From assembly GCA_027066935.1 (NCBI GenBank), contig JAMOMX010000202.1:1-12062 (forward strand): a stretch of DNA of 12,062 nucleotides, given 5' to 3'. The notes under the pieces were generated by a model, which worked only from the letters and a program-made list of their open reading frames with translations, had not been told where the DNA came from and made no database searches. Numbering within the stretch: position 1 is the first letter of the stretch; each line of letters starts with the position of its first letter. Shown piece by piece: positions 1-6,759 of the stretch. Made by a program: the position numbers and the translations under genes. The DNA is from Sulfurimonas sp. GTDB taxonomy: Bacteria > Campylobacterota > Campylobacteria > Campylobacterales > Sulfurimonadaceae.

Positions 1-96
1 TTTAGATACTAACTCCTCCAAACTACTCTTAACTAATAAAATATTTTCTTGCTTTTGTTCCTCTTTGAACTTAAACATAACTATGTGTACTATCAT
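1..96 (-). CDS. Dabb-family (stress-responsive A/B barrel) protein, N-terminal part
   Basis: Only the first 32 codons are inside the window; the gene continues past the left edge. The translation starts MIVHIVMFKFKEEQKQENIL and goes on through LLVKSSLEELVSK. The opening 'M-I-x-H-I-V-x-F-K-F-K' followed by an acidic helix is the usual beginning of Dabb proteins, small dimeric ferredoxin-like barrels of about 100 residues whose biochemical role is mostly unknown. The ATG at 94-96 has a good ribosome binding site: AAGGA on the minus strand (102-106), with five A's between it and the ATG. The same frame stays open upstream to beyond 210, but that stretch is the structured intergenic region and offers no better start. 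The gene lies 109 bases downstream of the DASS transporter on the same strand. The family call rests on a short N-terminus, so it is likely but not certain. Confidence 0.7.
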   Translation of the reverse strand, partial: MIVHIVMFKFKEEQKQENILLVKSSLEELVSK

Positions 97-124
97 TTTT
101 TTCCTTATCAGTTTTTTAGTAAGT

Positions 125-205
125 AAGTGCGGTTTACGCACTTGAGCCTTCCGCTGAGGAAAACTTAGTGTTAACGTAGATAAATGGACTTGTTCATTTA
201 TCGTT
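125..205. repeat. Intergenic region with three successive hairpins
   Basis: The gap between the DASS stop codon (206-208) and the Dabb start (96) holds three inverted repeats. First, 125-131/137-143 (AAGTGCG with CGCACTT) is a perfect 7-bp stem with a 5-base loop, unusually GC-rich for this window. Second, 149-152/158-161 (TTCC/GGAA) is a weak 4-bp stem. Third, 179-186/195-202 (GATAAATG/CATTTATC) is a perfect 8-bp stem with an 8-base loop. A GTTAAC palindrome lies at 170-175. On the minus strand none of the stems is followed by a T run, so this is not a standard terminator for the DASS gene. It would form the leader of a Dabb transcript or the 3' tail of the DASS transcript. A dispersed intergenic repeat or a structured RNA is possible. 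Only the pairing is seen directly. Confidence 0.5.
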
Positions 206-1564
206 TTAATGAATGATGCCTTTCCAAAAAAATTCGGCTATTAGGACAATTAGTCCTATCCCGATTAGATTTAAAAAAACACCGTATCTTGCCATATTTT
301 TTATACTAACAACCCCACTACTCATAGCAATCGCATTTGGTGCTGTAGCGATTGGCAACATGAAAGCGTAACTTGCACAAACAGTAGCTACCATCATAAA
401 GAGTGTTGTATTTATCCCACTTTGTTCTGCTACTGAATATATTACAGGTAACATTATTGATATAAGTGCTGTATTTGAAGTTATCTCAGTTGTAAAAGTT
501 ATGAGTGAAGCTACTGCTAAAAGTAACAATATAGGTGCTAAATCAGTCATAGACAACAAATAAGAAGCAAATTCATCAGCTAAACCTGTATGTGAGAATG
601 CTTTTGCAATAGAAAATCCAGCTCCAAATAAAAACATAATACGATAAGGAATTTTTCCTTTATCTTGCATCCAATCAAGAATATTAAACGGTGGAGCAAA
701 AAGCAACAAACCAAATCCAAGCAATATTCCAGCTTCACTTAATCCTAGCCCATCCCAATACGGTTTTAACGGAGCATTTAATAAAAGAAGTGTTATTAAT
801 CCACAAATGACATATAAAACTTTTTTCTGATTAGCATCTAGTGGTTGGTTGTTTTTAATTATCTCTATTGGTATCTCTTTTACACCAATACTTAGTAGTG
901 AAGCTACTACAAAAAACATCATAAAAACCAAAGGTGCTACCATCATCATCCATTGTAAAAATGGGATTAATTCCATCCCTTTATCTTGCATAATTCCAAG
1001 CAAAATCAGATTTGGAGGTGTACCAATAGGTGTCAATATTCCACCCACACTAGCACCATAAGCGATAGCTAGTGCAAATCTCATTTTCAATTTTGGATTA
1101 TCAGTTAAAAATAGTGCTATAGATATTAACAAAAGAGTAGTTGTTGTGTTTGAAAGAACTGAACTTAACATCCCTGCTGTAATTACTAAAGAGAAGATTA
1201 TACCTTTTGAAGTAGCCGGAAATATTGCCAACATCTTATCCGCAATCCAAGTATGCAAATTTGTTTTCTCAACCGCAATAGCGAGCATAAAACCACCTAA
1301 AAACAAATAGATAATAGGATGAGAGTAGTTTATAGTTGTTGCTTTTGTCTCTAAAATAGAAAAGGCTGGAAAAAGGATGATAGGCAATAATGAAACAACA
1401 CCTAATGGCAACCCCTCATTTGTCCACAATGTTACCAACAAAGCGATTGAGCCAAGAAGTGCTGATTGTGTCATTGTAAATATATTTATTGAAATTGCAA
1501 ATACTGCAGCACCGATAAAAATGGCGATAAATATTTTAATAAACTGATCTTTATAAATTGACAA
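206..1564 (-). CDS. DASS/SLC13-family sodium:dicarboxylate or sulfate symporter
   Basis: This is an integral membrane transporter of the divalent anion:Na+ symporter family, which imports C4-dicarboxylates, citrate or sulfate with sodium. The substrate cannot be read from the sequence. Numbering follows the longest frame (start at 1597, 463 residues). Both family SNT motifs are present, at 149-151 (SNTTTT) and 374-376 (TSNTA). In this family they line the substrate and sodium sites of the two inverted halves. Each half also has its partner loop: IGTPPN at about 191-196 and ATAPN at 417-421. Hydrophobic helices fill the rest. The start is revised. TTG at 1597 has no clear ribosome binding site, whereas TTG at 1562-1564 (residue 12) has AAGGA (1573-1577) with an 8-base spacer, giving 452 residues that begin (M)SIYKDQFIKIF. 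It follows gpsA by 59 bases on the same strand, and a hairpin across the gpsA end lies between them. Family assignment is firm; the start is probable. Confidence 0.88.
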   Translation of the reverse strand: MSIYKDQFIKIFIAIFIGAAVFAISINIFTMTQSALLGSIALLVTLWTNEGLPLGVVSLLPIILFPAFSILETKATTINYSHPIIYLFLGGFMLAIAVEKTNLHTWIADKMLAIFPATSKGIIFSLVITAGMLSSVLSNTTTTLLLISIALFLTDNPKLKMRFALAIAYGASVGGILTPIGTPPNLILLGIMQDKGMELIPFLQWMMMVAPLVFMMFFVVASLLSIGVKEIPIEIIKNNQPLDANQKKVLYVICGLITLLLLNAPLKPYWDGLGLSEAGILLGFGLLLFAPPFNILDWMQDKGKIPYRIMFLFGAGFSIAKAFSHTGLADEFASYLLSMTDLAPILLLLAVASLITFTTEITSNTALISIMLPVIYSVAEQSGINTTLFMMVATVCASYAFMLPIATAPNAIAMSSGVVSIKNMARYGVFLNLIGIGLIVLIAEFFWKGIIH

Positions 1565-1609
1565 CTGTTTTTTCCTTGTGTTTATCTTGTAATGCAACTA
1601 CCATTAGAT

Positions 1610-1639
1610 TTTACTTACAACCCCTAGCTTGCAAGTAAA
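1610..1639 (-). other. Stem-loop spanning the gpsA stop codon
   Basis: On the minus strand TTTACTTGCAA (1639-1629) can pair with TTGTAAGTAAA (1620-1610). This makes an 11-bp stem with a single G-U pair and an 8-base loop, GCTAGGGG, which contains the gpsA TAG stop (1624-1626). No T run follows on the minus strand, so it does not look like an intrinsic terminator. On the plus strand the same pairing has an A-C mismatch, so the structure is better in the gpsA mRNA. It could protect the gpsA 3' end or set how much transcript continues into the DASS gene; both roles are inference. Confidence 0.45.
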
Positions 1640-2514
1640 TCTTTTAAAGATTGTTGTGGATTTTTTCCCTCTAACATCTCATAAACTTCTTTAGCAATTG
1701 GTAGATAAAGGTTTTTTTGTTTTGAGATCTCTTTTAGAGCGTATGCTGTACCAATTCCCTCAGCTACTTCACCTAAATCTTTTAGTATTCTCTTCTGTGA
1801 TTTTCCTTGTGATATCCCAAGTCCTACACGAAAGTTTCTACTCATGGGAGATGAAGCTGTTAAAAACAGGTCTCCAGCACCACCAAGACCACTAAATGTT
1901 TCCTTTTTTGCTCCAAAAGCTACTCCAAATCTTTGCATCTCTACTAAACCACGAGATATTAAGGCCGCTGCCGCATTTTTTCCAAGACTTAAACCCTCAC
2001 ATATGCCAGCTGCTATTGCTATTACATTTTTATACGCACCGGCTACCTCTGCGCCAACCACATCAGTTGAAGTATATGTTTTTATAAATGATGGGAAAAG
2101 TGAAGCTATATCAGATGATAACTCTTTATTTAATGAGTTAATTACCAAAGCAGTTGGTAAAGATTTTATAACCTCTGATGCAAACGATGGACCTGATAAA
2201 AAGGCTATATTTGTATCTGGGACATAACTTTTATATATCTCATTTAAAAAACGACCAGTTGATGCTTCTATACCTTTTGATGCTACTAAAATTTTTTGTC
2301 CACTATAAACAAAATTTTTTTCTAACCATGATGATAGATGTTGAGCTGGTATTGTAATTATCAAATACTCACATTTTAATATCTCTGCTAATGAAACAAA
2401 ATTTTTCAGATCTCTTGGAGTCCTAGAGGTAATAAAAACTTCATTTTTTTCACTAAGCGCAAATGCTAAAGCTGAACCCCACTTACCAGCCCCTATTACA
2501 CCTATTTTATTCAC
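1624..2514 (-). CDS. gpsA: Glycerol-3-phosphate dehydrogenase [NAD(P)+]
   Basis: This cytosolic enzyme reduces dihydroxyacetone phosphate to sn-glycerol 3-phosphate, the backbone for phospholipid synthesis. The 296-residue length is somewhat short of the usual 320-340 but all family blocks are present. An N-terminal Rossmann fold carries GAGKWG (8-13). SKG (79-81) and GPSFA (108-112) contribute to cofactor and substrate binding. The helical C-terminal domain has the catalytic-type lysine in AYKNV (Lys162), then FSGLGGAGDL (207-216), SRNFRVG (225-231) and EVAEGIGTA (249-257). The start is GTG at 2512-2514, read directly into NKIGVIGAGKWG. It has GGGAG (minus strand) about five bases upstream, inside the end of the preceding RCK gene. 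The two genes overlap by 8 bases, so translational coupling is likely. The shorter length is probably due to compact loops, since no motif is missing. Confidence 0.95.
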   Translation of the reverse strand: MNKIGVIGAGKWGSALAFALSEKNEVFITSRTPRDLKNFVSLAEILKCEYLIITIPAQHLSSWLEKNFVYSGQKILVASKGIEASTGRFLNEIYKSYVPDTNIAFLSGPSFASEVIKSLPTALVINSLNKELSSDIASLFPSFIKTYTSTDVVGAEVAGAYKNVIAIAAGICEGLSLGKNAAAALISRGLVEMQRFGVAFGAKKETFSGLGGAGDLFLTASSPMSRNFRVGLGISQGKSQKRILKDLGEVAEGIGTAYALKEISKQKNLYLPIAKEVYEMLEGKNPQQSLKDLLAS

Positions 2515-3214
2515 ATCTACTCCCTATTATTTTTTCAAAATTAATTATATCTTTTTCATACCCAACTACTATAAATATATCACCATTTTTAATTGGATGA
2601 TGTTTGGCTTTTGCTGAATATATAAACTCTGTAAAATCATTTTCACCAACCACTGAAACAACAATTATACCGTGCTCCTTGCTCCAATCTATCTCTGCTG
2701 GATATTTCTCTTTAAATAGATGATAATTTTCTACTTTAATTTGTGCTATTTGCAAATCACTTTGTTCATACAAAATACTATGCAAAACCTCTGTAACTAT
2801 TGGTTTTTCTAACATCTCAACTATCACATTTGCTGTTGTTTGAGTAAGAGGCACAACCCTTGATGCACCAGCTAATTTTAGTTTTGTGGCACTCTCTTTA
2901 TCCTTAGCTAGTGCTATAATACTTAAATCTTTAAAACTGTCTCTTAAAGATATGGTTAAAAAAATATTTTCTGCCATATCCTCTAGTGTGCAAAAAGCTA
3001 CACACTCATCTATGTTTATTTTTTCCTCTATTTCATCCCAATTGTCTGTTAAATCAAAAGAAGATACTTCATATGTTGTATTTTTTTTATCAACAACACT
3101 TGTATTTTCTTCTAATTTAAATATATGTATATTTTTATAACTTGATGTAATATTTTTAACTATCTCAAAAGCATATTCGTTATATCCAAATACCAAGGCA
3201 TTTTTATGTTTCAT
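2507..3214 (-). CDS. Soluble RCK (TrkA-N/TrkA-C) domain protein, probable K+ channel regulator
   Basis: This is a 235-residue protein without membrane segments. Residues 4-135 look like a TrkA-N Rossmann domain, and about 150-232 look like a TrkA-C domain ending in the typical NGDIFIVVGYEKDI pattern. The LAGASRVVPL block (114-123) is characteristic of RCK domains. The nucleotide-binding loop is degenerate: where a normal RCK has GxGxxG, this protein has GYNEYA (10-15) and keeps only the first glycine. Binding of NAD or ATP is therefore doubtful, or uses different contacts. The ATG overlaps the stop of the upstream K+ channel in an ATGA junction (3211-3214), and the gene overlaps gpsA by 8 bases. 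The context points to a dedicated partner of that channel, perhaps assembling with its fused RCK domain into a mixed gating ring; this is inference. A Trk/Ktr-type subunit is the alternative, but no TrkH/KtrB gene is in the window. Confidence 0.82.
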   Translation of the reverse strand: MKHKNALVFGYNEYAFEIVKNITSSYKNIHIFKLEENTSVVDKKNTTYEVSSFDLTDNWDEIEEKINIDECVAFCTLEDMAENIFLTISLRDSFKDLSIIALAKDKESATKLKLAGASRVVPLTQTTANVIVEMLEKPIVTEVLHSILYEQSDLQIAQIKVENYHLFKEKYPAEIDWSKEHGIIVVSVVGENDFTEFIYSAKAKHHPIKNGDIFIVVGYEKDIINFEKIIGSRCE

Positions 3215-4767
3215 CTTGTGCCCTTTTTATGTAAATAATTATTAAAATCTTTAATAAATTGTATATTTCCTATTATAAGTAAAAGATCACCATTTTTTAA
3301 TTCAGTACTATCAGCTGGATTAAATAAAAATTTAGCCTCTTGTTTTTTATAGATTCCAAGCAAGATAATTCTATATTTTTTATTTTGAATCTCACCAATA
3401 GATTTAAAACTACTAAGTACCCTTGCGTTTATAACCATCTCCTGAATATCTATACCATTTAAATTTGAGCGAAAAGCATGAATAGCCTCAAATGCAACTG
3501 GCTGACCAATAAACTCTTTTGCGATCATTCCAACTAACTCTTTTTCAAATATTAGCTCATTTACTCCAGCAAATTTTAATTTATTTCTACTTGTTTCATT
3601 CATTAATACTGAAAGAATAAATATATCTTTATTAAAAGAGCGCACAGTTAGAGCTGTATATACATTTTCTACATCACTATGGCTTAAACAAAGAATTGCT
3701 TTAACCTGAGTTCCCATTTTAATACGAAGTTTTTTATAACTATCTATACTGCCAGGGGGATAGTTTAGGGCAGTAAACCCATCTTTTATAGCTAAATTTA
3801 CCATATCTTTATGCTCATCTAAAATAATAACTTTAAAACTTTTGCTAAGTTTTTTTGCTACCTCTTTTGCTACGCTACCATATCCACAAATAAGATAAAA
3901 CTCTTTTAACTTTGAGACATCATCTATGATTTTCATATCTTTTATCTCATCTAATTTTTCAGTAAATGCTGTAACAATAAGAGAAGTTGTAAATGAAAAA
4001 ACAGCAATACCAGCAACAATAACAAATATTGCCACTACCCTTCCCTCTTGTGTTACAGGGGTGATATCTCCAAAACCAACAGTTGAAATTGTCACAATTG
4101 ACCAATATATTGCTTCAAAAAGTGTAGTTATAGAAGAATCAGGATGATTTGCCTCCATCACATAAATTAAAACAGATGAAACAAAAATGATGATAGATGC
4201 AAAAATTAAAAGAGTAAAAAACTCAAATTTTTTTGCTGCTATTACAGATGTAAAAGTTTGAATACTTTTTGCATATCTAAAAAGTTTAAAAACTCTAAAA
4301 AGTATAAATAAGCGGAGTAGTCTTAAGTGATGGAAAAATGGGATAATTGCCAATAGGTCGATGATAGCTTTAACAGAGGTGATATATTTAAATTTAACCC
4401 TAAGTATCTCTTTTAAAGGGCGAAAAAAATGAAATTTTTCTCCAAGCATAGCATCATGTTCACTTTGCTCAATAATAATTTTTGTTACACTGCTGCTTAT
4501 CCAAAGTCTTAACATATACTCTATAAAGAAGATAATAGAGATTACATAGTTATTAAAAAATAAAAGGGAATCATCTACCTGCGATTTTACCTCTCTTAAC
4601 AATATAATTACACTTGAAAATATAAGCATAATCATAAATATATCAAAATATTTTTTATATTTATAGTTAGGATTTTCTAATAGATTATAAAAAAAATGCT
4701 TAGTTTTTGCATATTTTTTAGATGTATTAATTGAATATGCAATATTTACTAACAGATTTTTAAGCAA
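3211..4767 (-). CDS. Six-helix voltage-gated-type K+ channel with fused RCK domain
   Basis: This 518-residue inner-membrane protein has the Kv/Kch architecture. S1 is near 42-57, S2 near 73-91 and S3 near 131-146. An S4-like helix at about 148-167 has spaced basic residues (Arg149, Arg152, Arg158, Lys161, Arg164, Lys167). S5 is at 182-204, and the pore loop carries the selectivity filter TVGFGD (229-234). S6 is at 244-268. A cytoplasmic RCK domain follows: the Rossmann loop CGYGSVA (294-300) keeps the first two glycines but has Ala for the third, and the acidic residue at the end of the second strand is Asp317. A TrkA-C domain covers about 434-515. The S2-S3 connection is long (about 40 residues, partly basic), which is unusual for bacterial Kv channels. 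The start is TTG at 4765-4767. AGGA lies in the last codons of gatB, and gatB ends 6 bases earlier, so coupling is likely. Function as a K+ channel is firm; gating stimulus is unknown. Confidence 0.9.
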   Translation of the reverse strand: MLKNLLVNIAYSINTSKKYAKTKHFFYNLLENPNYKYKKYFDIFMIMLIFSSVIILLREVKSQVDDSLLFFNNYVISIIFFIEYMLRLWISSSVTKIIIEQSEHDAMLGEKFHFFRPLKEILRVKFKYITSVKAIIDLLAIIPFFHHLRLLRLFILFRVFKLFRYAKSIQTFTSVIAAKKFEFFTLLIFASIIIFVSSVLIYVMEANHPDSSITTLFEAIYWSIVTISTVGFGDITPVTQEGRVVAIFVIVAGIAVFSFTTSLIVTAFTEKLDEIKDMKIIDDVSKLKEFYLICGYGSVAKEVAKKLSKSFKVIILDEHKDMVNLAIKDGFTALNYPPGSIDSYKKLRIKMGTQVKAILCLSHSDVENVYTALTVRSFNKDIFILSVLMNETSRNKLKFAGVNELIFEKELVGMIAKEFIGQPVAFEAIHAFRSNLNGIDIQEMVINARVLSSFKSIGEIQNKKYRIILLGIYKKQEAKFLFNPADSTELKNGDLLLIIGNIQFIKDFNNYLHKKGTR

Positions 4768-4773
4768 AACTTC

Positions 4774-6198
4774 TTATCCTAGTTTTGCTTTTAAAATTTC
4801 ATTTACAACTTGAGGATTTGCACTACCTTTAGAGGCTTTCATAACTTGACCAACAAAGAAACCAAAAAGTTTTTCTTTACCACCTTTATACTGCTCTACT
4901 TTTTGAGGGTTAGCATCTATAATCTCGTTACACATAACCTCTAAAGCTCCCATATCTGTTACTTGTTTTAACCCAAGTGAATCAATTACACCATCAACAT
5001 CTAAGTTCTCACTCATTAACTTATCAAGAACCTCTTTTGCAGCTTTTGCGCTTATGGTTTTATCTTCAATACGCTTAACTAAAAAACCAAGTTTTTGAGC
5101 ATCTACTGGTGAATTAGTTATATTTATATCACCTTTTAAACGACCTTGAAGTTCTACTGTTAACCAAGTTATTGCATTTTTAGCACTAATTTCTTGCTCC
5201 ATCATCTCCTCAAAAAAATGTGCCATCTCTATAGATGAAGTTATAACATTTGCGTTGTATTCATTCATGCCATAATCTTTTACAAATCTATTACGTTTAG
5301 CATCTGGAAGTTCTGGAATTTTTGAGTATAGCTCCATCATATCATCAGGAACTACTGCTTTTAGTAGGTCTGGCTCTGGAAAGTAACGATAATCTGCAGC
5401 TTCCTCTTTACCACGCATAGAACGAGTTTCTTGCTTAATTTGATCAAAAAGCCGAGTTTCTTGAGATACTTCTTGCTCATAAACACCATCTTCCCAAGCT
5501 TCACTTTGGCGAGAGACCTCTATCTCTATCGCTTTTTGGATAAATTTAAAAGAGTTGATATTTTTCACTTCTACTCGTGTATAGAGTTTTTCATCCCCCT
5601 TAGGACGGATAGAAACATTTACATCAACGCGAAATGAACCCTCTTGCATATTTGCATCACCTATATCTAAATAGCGAATTATTGAATGAAGTTTTTTAAG
5701 ATATAAAATAGCCTCTTGTGCACTTCTCATATCTGGCTGAGAAACTATCTCTAAAAGTGGTGTCCCCGCACGATTTAAATCAACTTTTGAGATATCGCCA
5801 TCATGAATATTTTTACCAGCATCAGCCTCAATATGAGCAAAACCAATACGAATAGTTTTATGAGTACCATCCTCAAAGTCAATATCTAAAGTACCATTTT
5901 GTATAATTGGTGTATAAAACTGTGTAATTTGATATGCCGATGGAGAATCAGGATAAAAGTATGACTTACGGTCAAAATAAGAGGTACTATTAACAGTAGC
6001 TCCAATAGCAGTACCTAACATTACCGCTTTATGCAAAACTTCCTTATTTAGGACTGGCAAGGCACCGGGCAGTGCTAAACAGGTTGGGCAAGTATTTACA
6101 TTTTGTTTATGATTAAAGCTCGTTGGACACGAGCAAAAAAGTTTAGTTTTTGTGTTTAGTTGTACATGAACTTCAAGACCAATAACTACTTCAAACAT
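4774..6198 (-). CDS. gatB: Aspartyl/glutamyl-tRNA(Asn/Gln) amidotransferase subunit B
   Basis: GatB is the kinase/tRNA-binding subunit of the GatCAB complex. The complex converts Glu-tRNA(Gln), and in many bacteria Asp-tRNA(Asn), to the correctly charged amide forms. The protein has 474 residues, normal for the family. Near the N-terminus are the zinc-site cysteines CSC (22-24) and CPTC (37-40), followed by LALPGALPVLN. Further family blocks are DRKSYFYPDSPSAYQITQ (76-93), DLNRAGTPLLEIVSQPDM (140-157), MQEGSFRVDVNVS (184-196) and DYRYFPEPDL (269-278). The C-terminal YqeY-like tail ends in GFFVGQVMKASKGSANPQVV. The ATG has AAGGA six bases upstream. It starts a new block after a 92-base gap, with the K+ channel 6 bases downstream. 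gatA and gatC are not in the window. Confidence 0.97.
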   Translation of the reverse strand: MFEVVIGLEVHVQLNTKTKLFCSCPTSFNHKQNVNTCPTCLALPGALPVLNKEVLHKAVMLGTAIGATVNSTSYFDRKSYFYPDSPSAYQITQFYTPIIQNGTLDIDFEDGTHKTIRIGFAHIEADAGKNIHDGDISKVDLNRAGTPLLEIVSQPDMRSAQEAILYLKKLHSIIRYLDIGDANMQEGSFRVDVNVSIRPKGDEKLYTRVEVKNINSFKFIQKAIEIEVSRQSEAWEDGVYEQEVSQETRLFDQIKQETRSMRGKEEAADYRYFPEPDLLKAVVPDDMMELYSKIPELPDAKRNRFVKDYGMNEYNANVITSSIEMAHFFEEMMEQEISAKNAITWLTVELQGRLKGDINITNSPVDAQKLGFLVKRIEDKTISAKAAKEVLDKLMSENLDVDGVIDSLGLKQVTDMGALEVMCNEIIDANPQKVEQYKGGKEKLFGFFVGQVMKASKGSANPQVVNEILKAKLG

Positions 6199-6284
6199 AG
6201 ATTTCCTTAGATAAATAAATAATATGACCTTTATTTTATCTAATTATTCCTTTAAATTCGGTTTTATAGATTTAGAACTATCTT

Positions 6285-6293
6285 TTTATATCA
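6285..6293 (-). promoter_or_regulatory. Candidate extended -10 promoter for gatB
   Basis: Minus-strand TGATATAAA reads as an extended -10 box (TGN then TATAAA). It overlaps the ywbE stop codon, TGA at 6291-6293. It would start RNA near 6278 and leave a leader of about 80 bases before gatB. A second, weaker candidate is TATTAT at 6219-6224, which would give a very short leader. The gap holds no terminator-like hairpin. No -35 match is convincing, but Campylobacterota sigma-70 promoters often lack one. Confidence 0.35.
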
Positions 6294-6485
6294 AAGAATC
6301 TCTTTAACGCGTCCCACTTCTCTACTCATAAGACGAACTTTTATACCATGAGGGTGAGTTGCACTAGAAGTTAAAATATCTCGTACTATTCCATAAGTAA
6401 GTATGTTACTAGATTGGTCTTGCTTTAACACTATTGCTACATTTTTACCACTAATTATGTTTTTTCTAATTTTTGGGTCTAACAT
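6291..6485 (-). CDS. ywbE: YwbE family protein (DUF2196)
   Basis: This is a 64-residue protein that aligns by eye along its whole length with the YwbE family. The recognisable blocks are the RKNI opening (7-10), VLKQDQ (19-24), YGIVRDILTSS (31-41), THPHGIKVRL (43-52) and the C-terminal GRVKEIL (58-64). The molecular function of YwbE is not known; its small, basic, beta-rich make-up suggests an S1/KOW-like or RNA-binding fold, which is only inference. The ATG (6483-6485) shares its first base with the last base of the stop of the preceding gene (TAATG), so it is probably translated by re-initiation. It closes the atpB block, before a 92-base gap and gatB. Confidence 0.88.
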   Translation of the reverse strand: MLDPKIRKNIISGKNVAIVLKQDQSSNILTYGIVRDILTSSATHPHGIKVRLMSREVGRVKEIL

Positions 6486-6745
6486 TAGTTTTGTCTCGCA
6501 TAGATATCTTCTAAAAGTTTAGTTTGTTTTTTAGCTTCAGCAAGTTTTTGTCTATTTACTGCAAATGTATCAAGAGCTAAAATCATAAAAAGTGATGTAA
6601 CTATAAAAAGCAGGGTTAAAAAAACTGAGGTGCTTAAACCTAAAAATAAAAAGGTTTTAAATGTAATTAAAGCACCAAAAATAACTATAGCCCATGATGC
6701 TCCAAGTAAAAAACTTATAATTTTATCAAATTTATCTTGAAGCAT
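6485..6745 (-). CDS. Small two-helix inner-membrane protein of unknown function
   Basis: I do not recognise a named family. The protein has 86 residues from the ATG at 6743-6745: a short charged N-terminus (MLQDKFDKII), two closely spaced hydrophobic helices at about 10-33 and 36-60, and a charged, probably helical cytoplasmic tail (NRQKLAEAKKQTKLLEDI) that may form a short coiled coil. The frame stays open upstream to 6880, but that part overlaps atpB on the same strand and reads as non-coding, Cys/His-rich sequence, so the shorter start is chosen. Its ribosome binding site is weak. Translation may depend on ribosomes ending atpB, whose stop is 14 bases upstream. Its stop overlaps the ywbE start by one base. 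Position suggests a membrane role alongside subunit a of ATP synthase, perhaps an assembly helper, but nothing in the sequence proves this. Confidence 0.75.
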   Translation of the reverse strand: MLQDKFDKIISFLLGASWAIVIFGALITFKTFLFLGLSTSVFLTLLFIVTSLFMILALDTFAVNRQKLAEAKKQTKLLEDIYARQN

Positions 6746-6759
6746 ATGAAATAATTTCG

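Noticed and set aside
125..143. GC-rich hairpin as a rho-independent terminator
   Set aside because: Neither strand has a T run directly after the stem, so the structure does not meet the usual terminator pattern.
171..197. Eight-codon minus-strand frame starting ATG AAC AAG, downstream of the DASS gene
   Set aside because: It lies mostly inside the 8-bp hairpin, has no ribosome binding site and is far too short to support as a leader peptide.
97..210. In-frame upstream extension of the Dabb protein
   Set aside because: The frame is open, but the extension would be basic, hairpin-encoded sequence before a canonical Dabb start that has its own AAGGA site. The openness is probably incidental.
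1844..2227. 127-residue plus-strand open frame opposite gpsA
   Set aside because: It is fully antisense to gpsA, with no recognisable domain and composition typical of a reversed coding frame.
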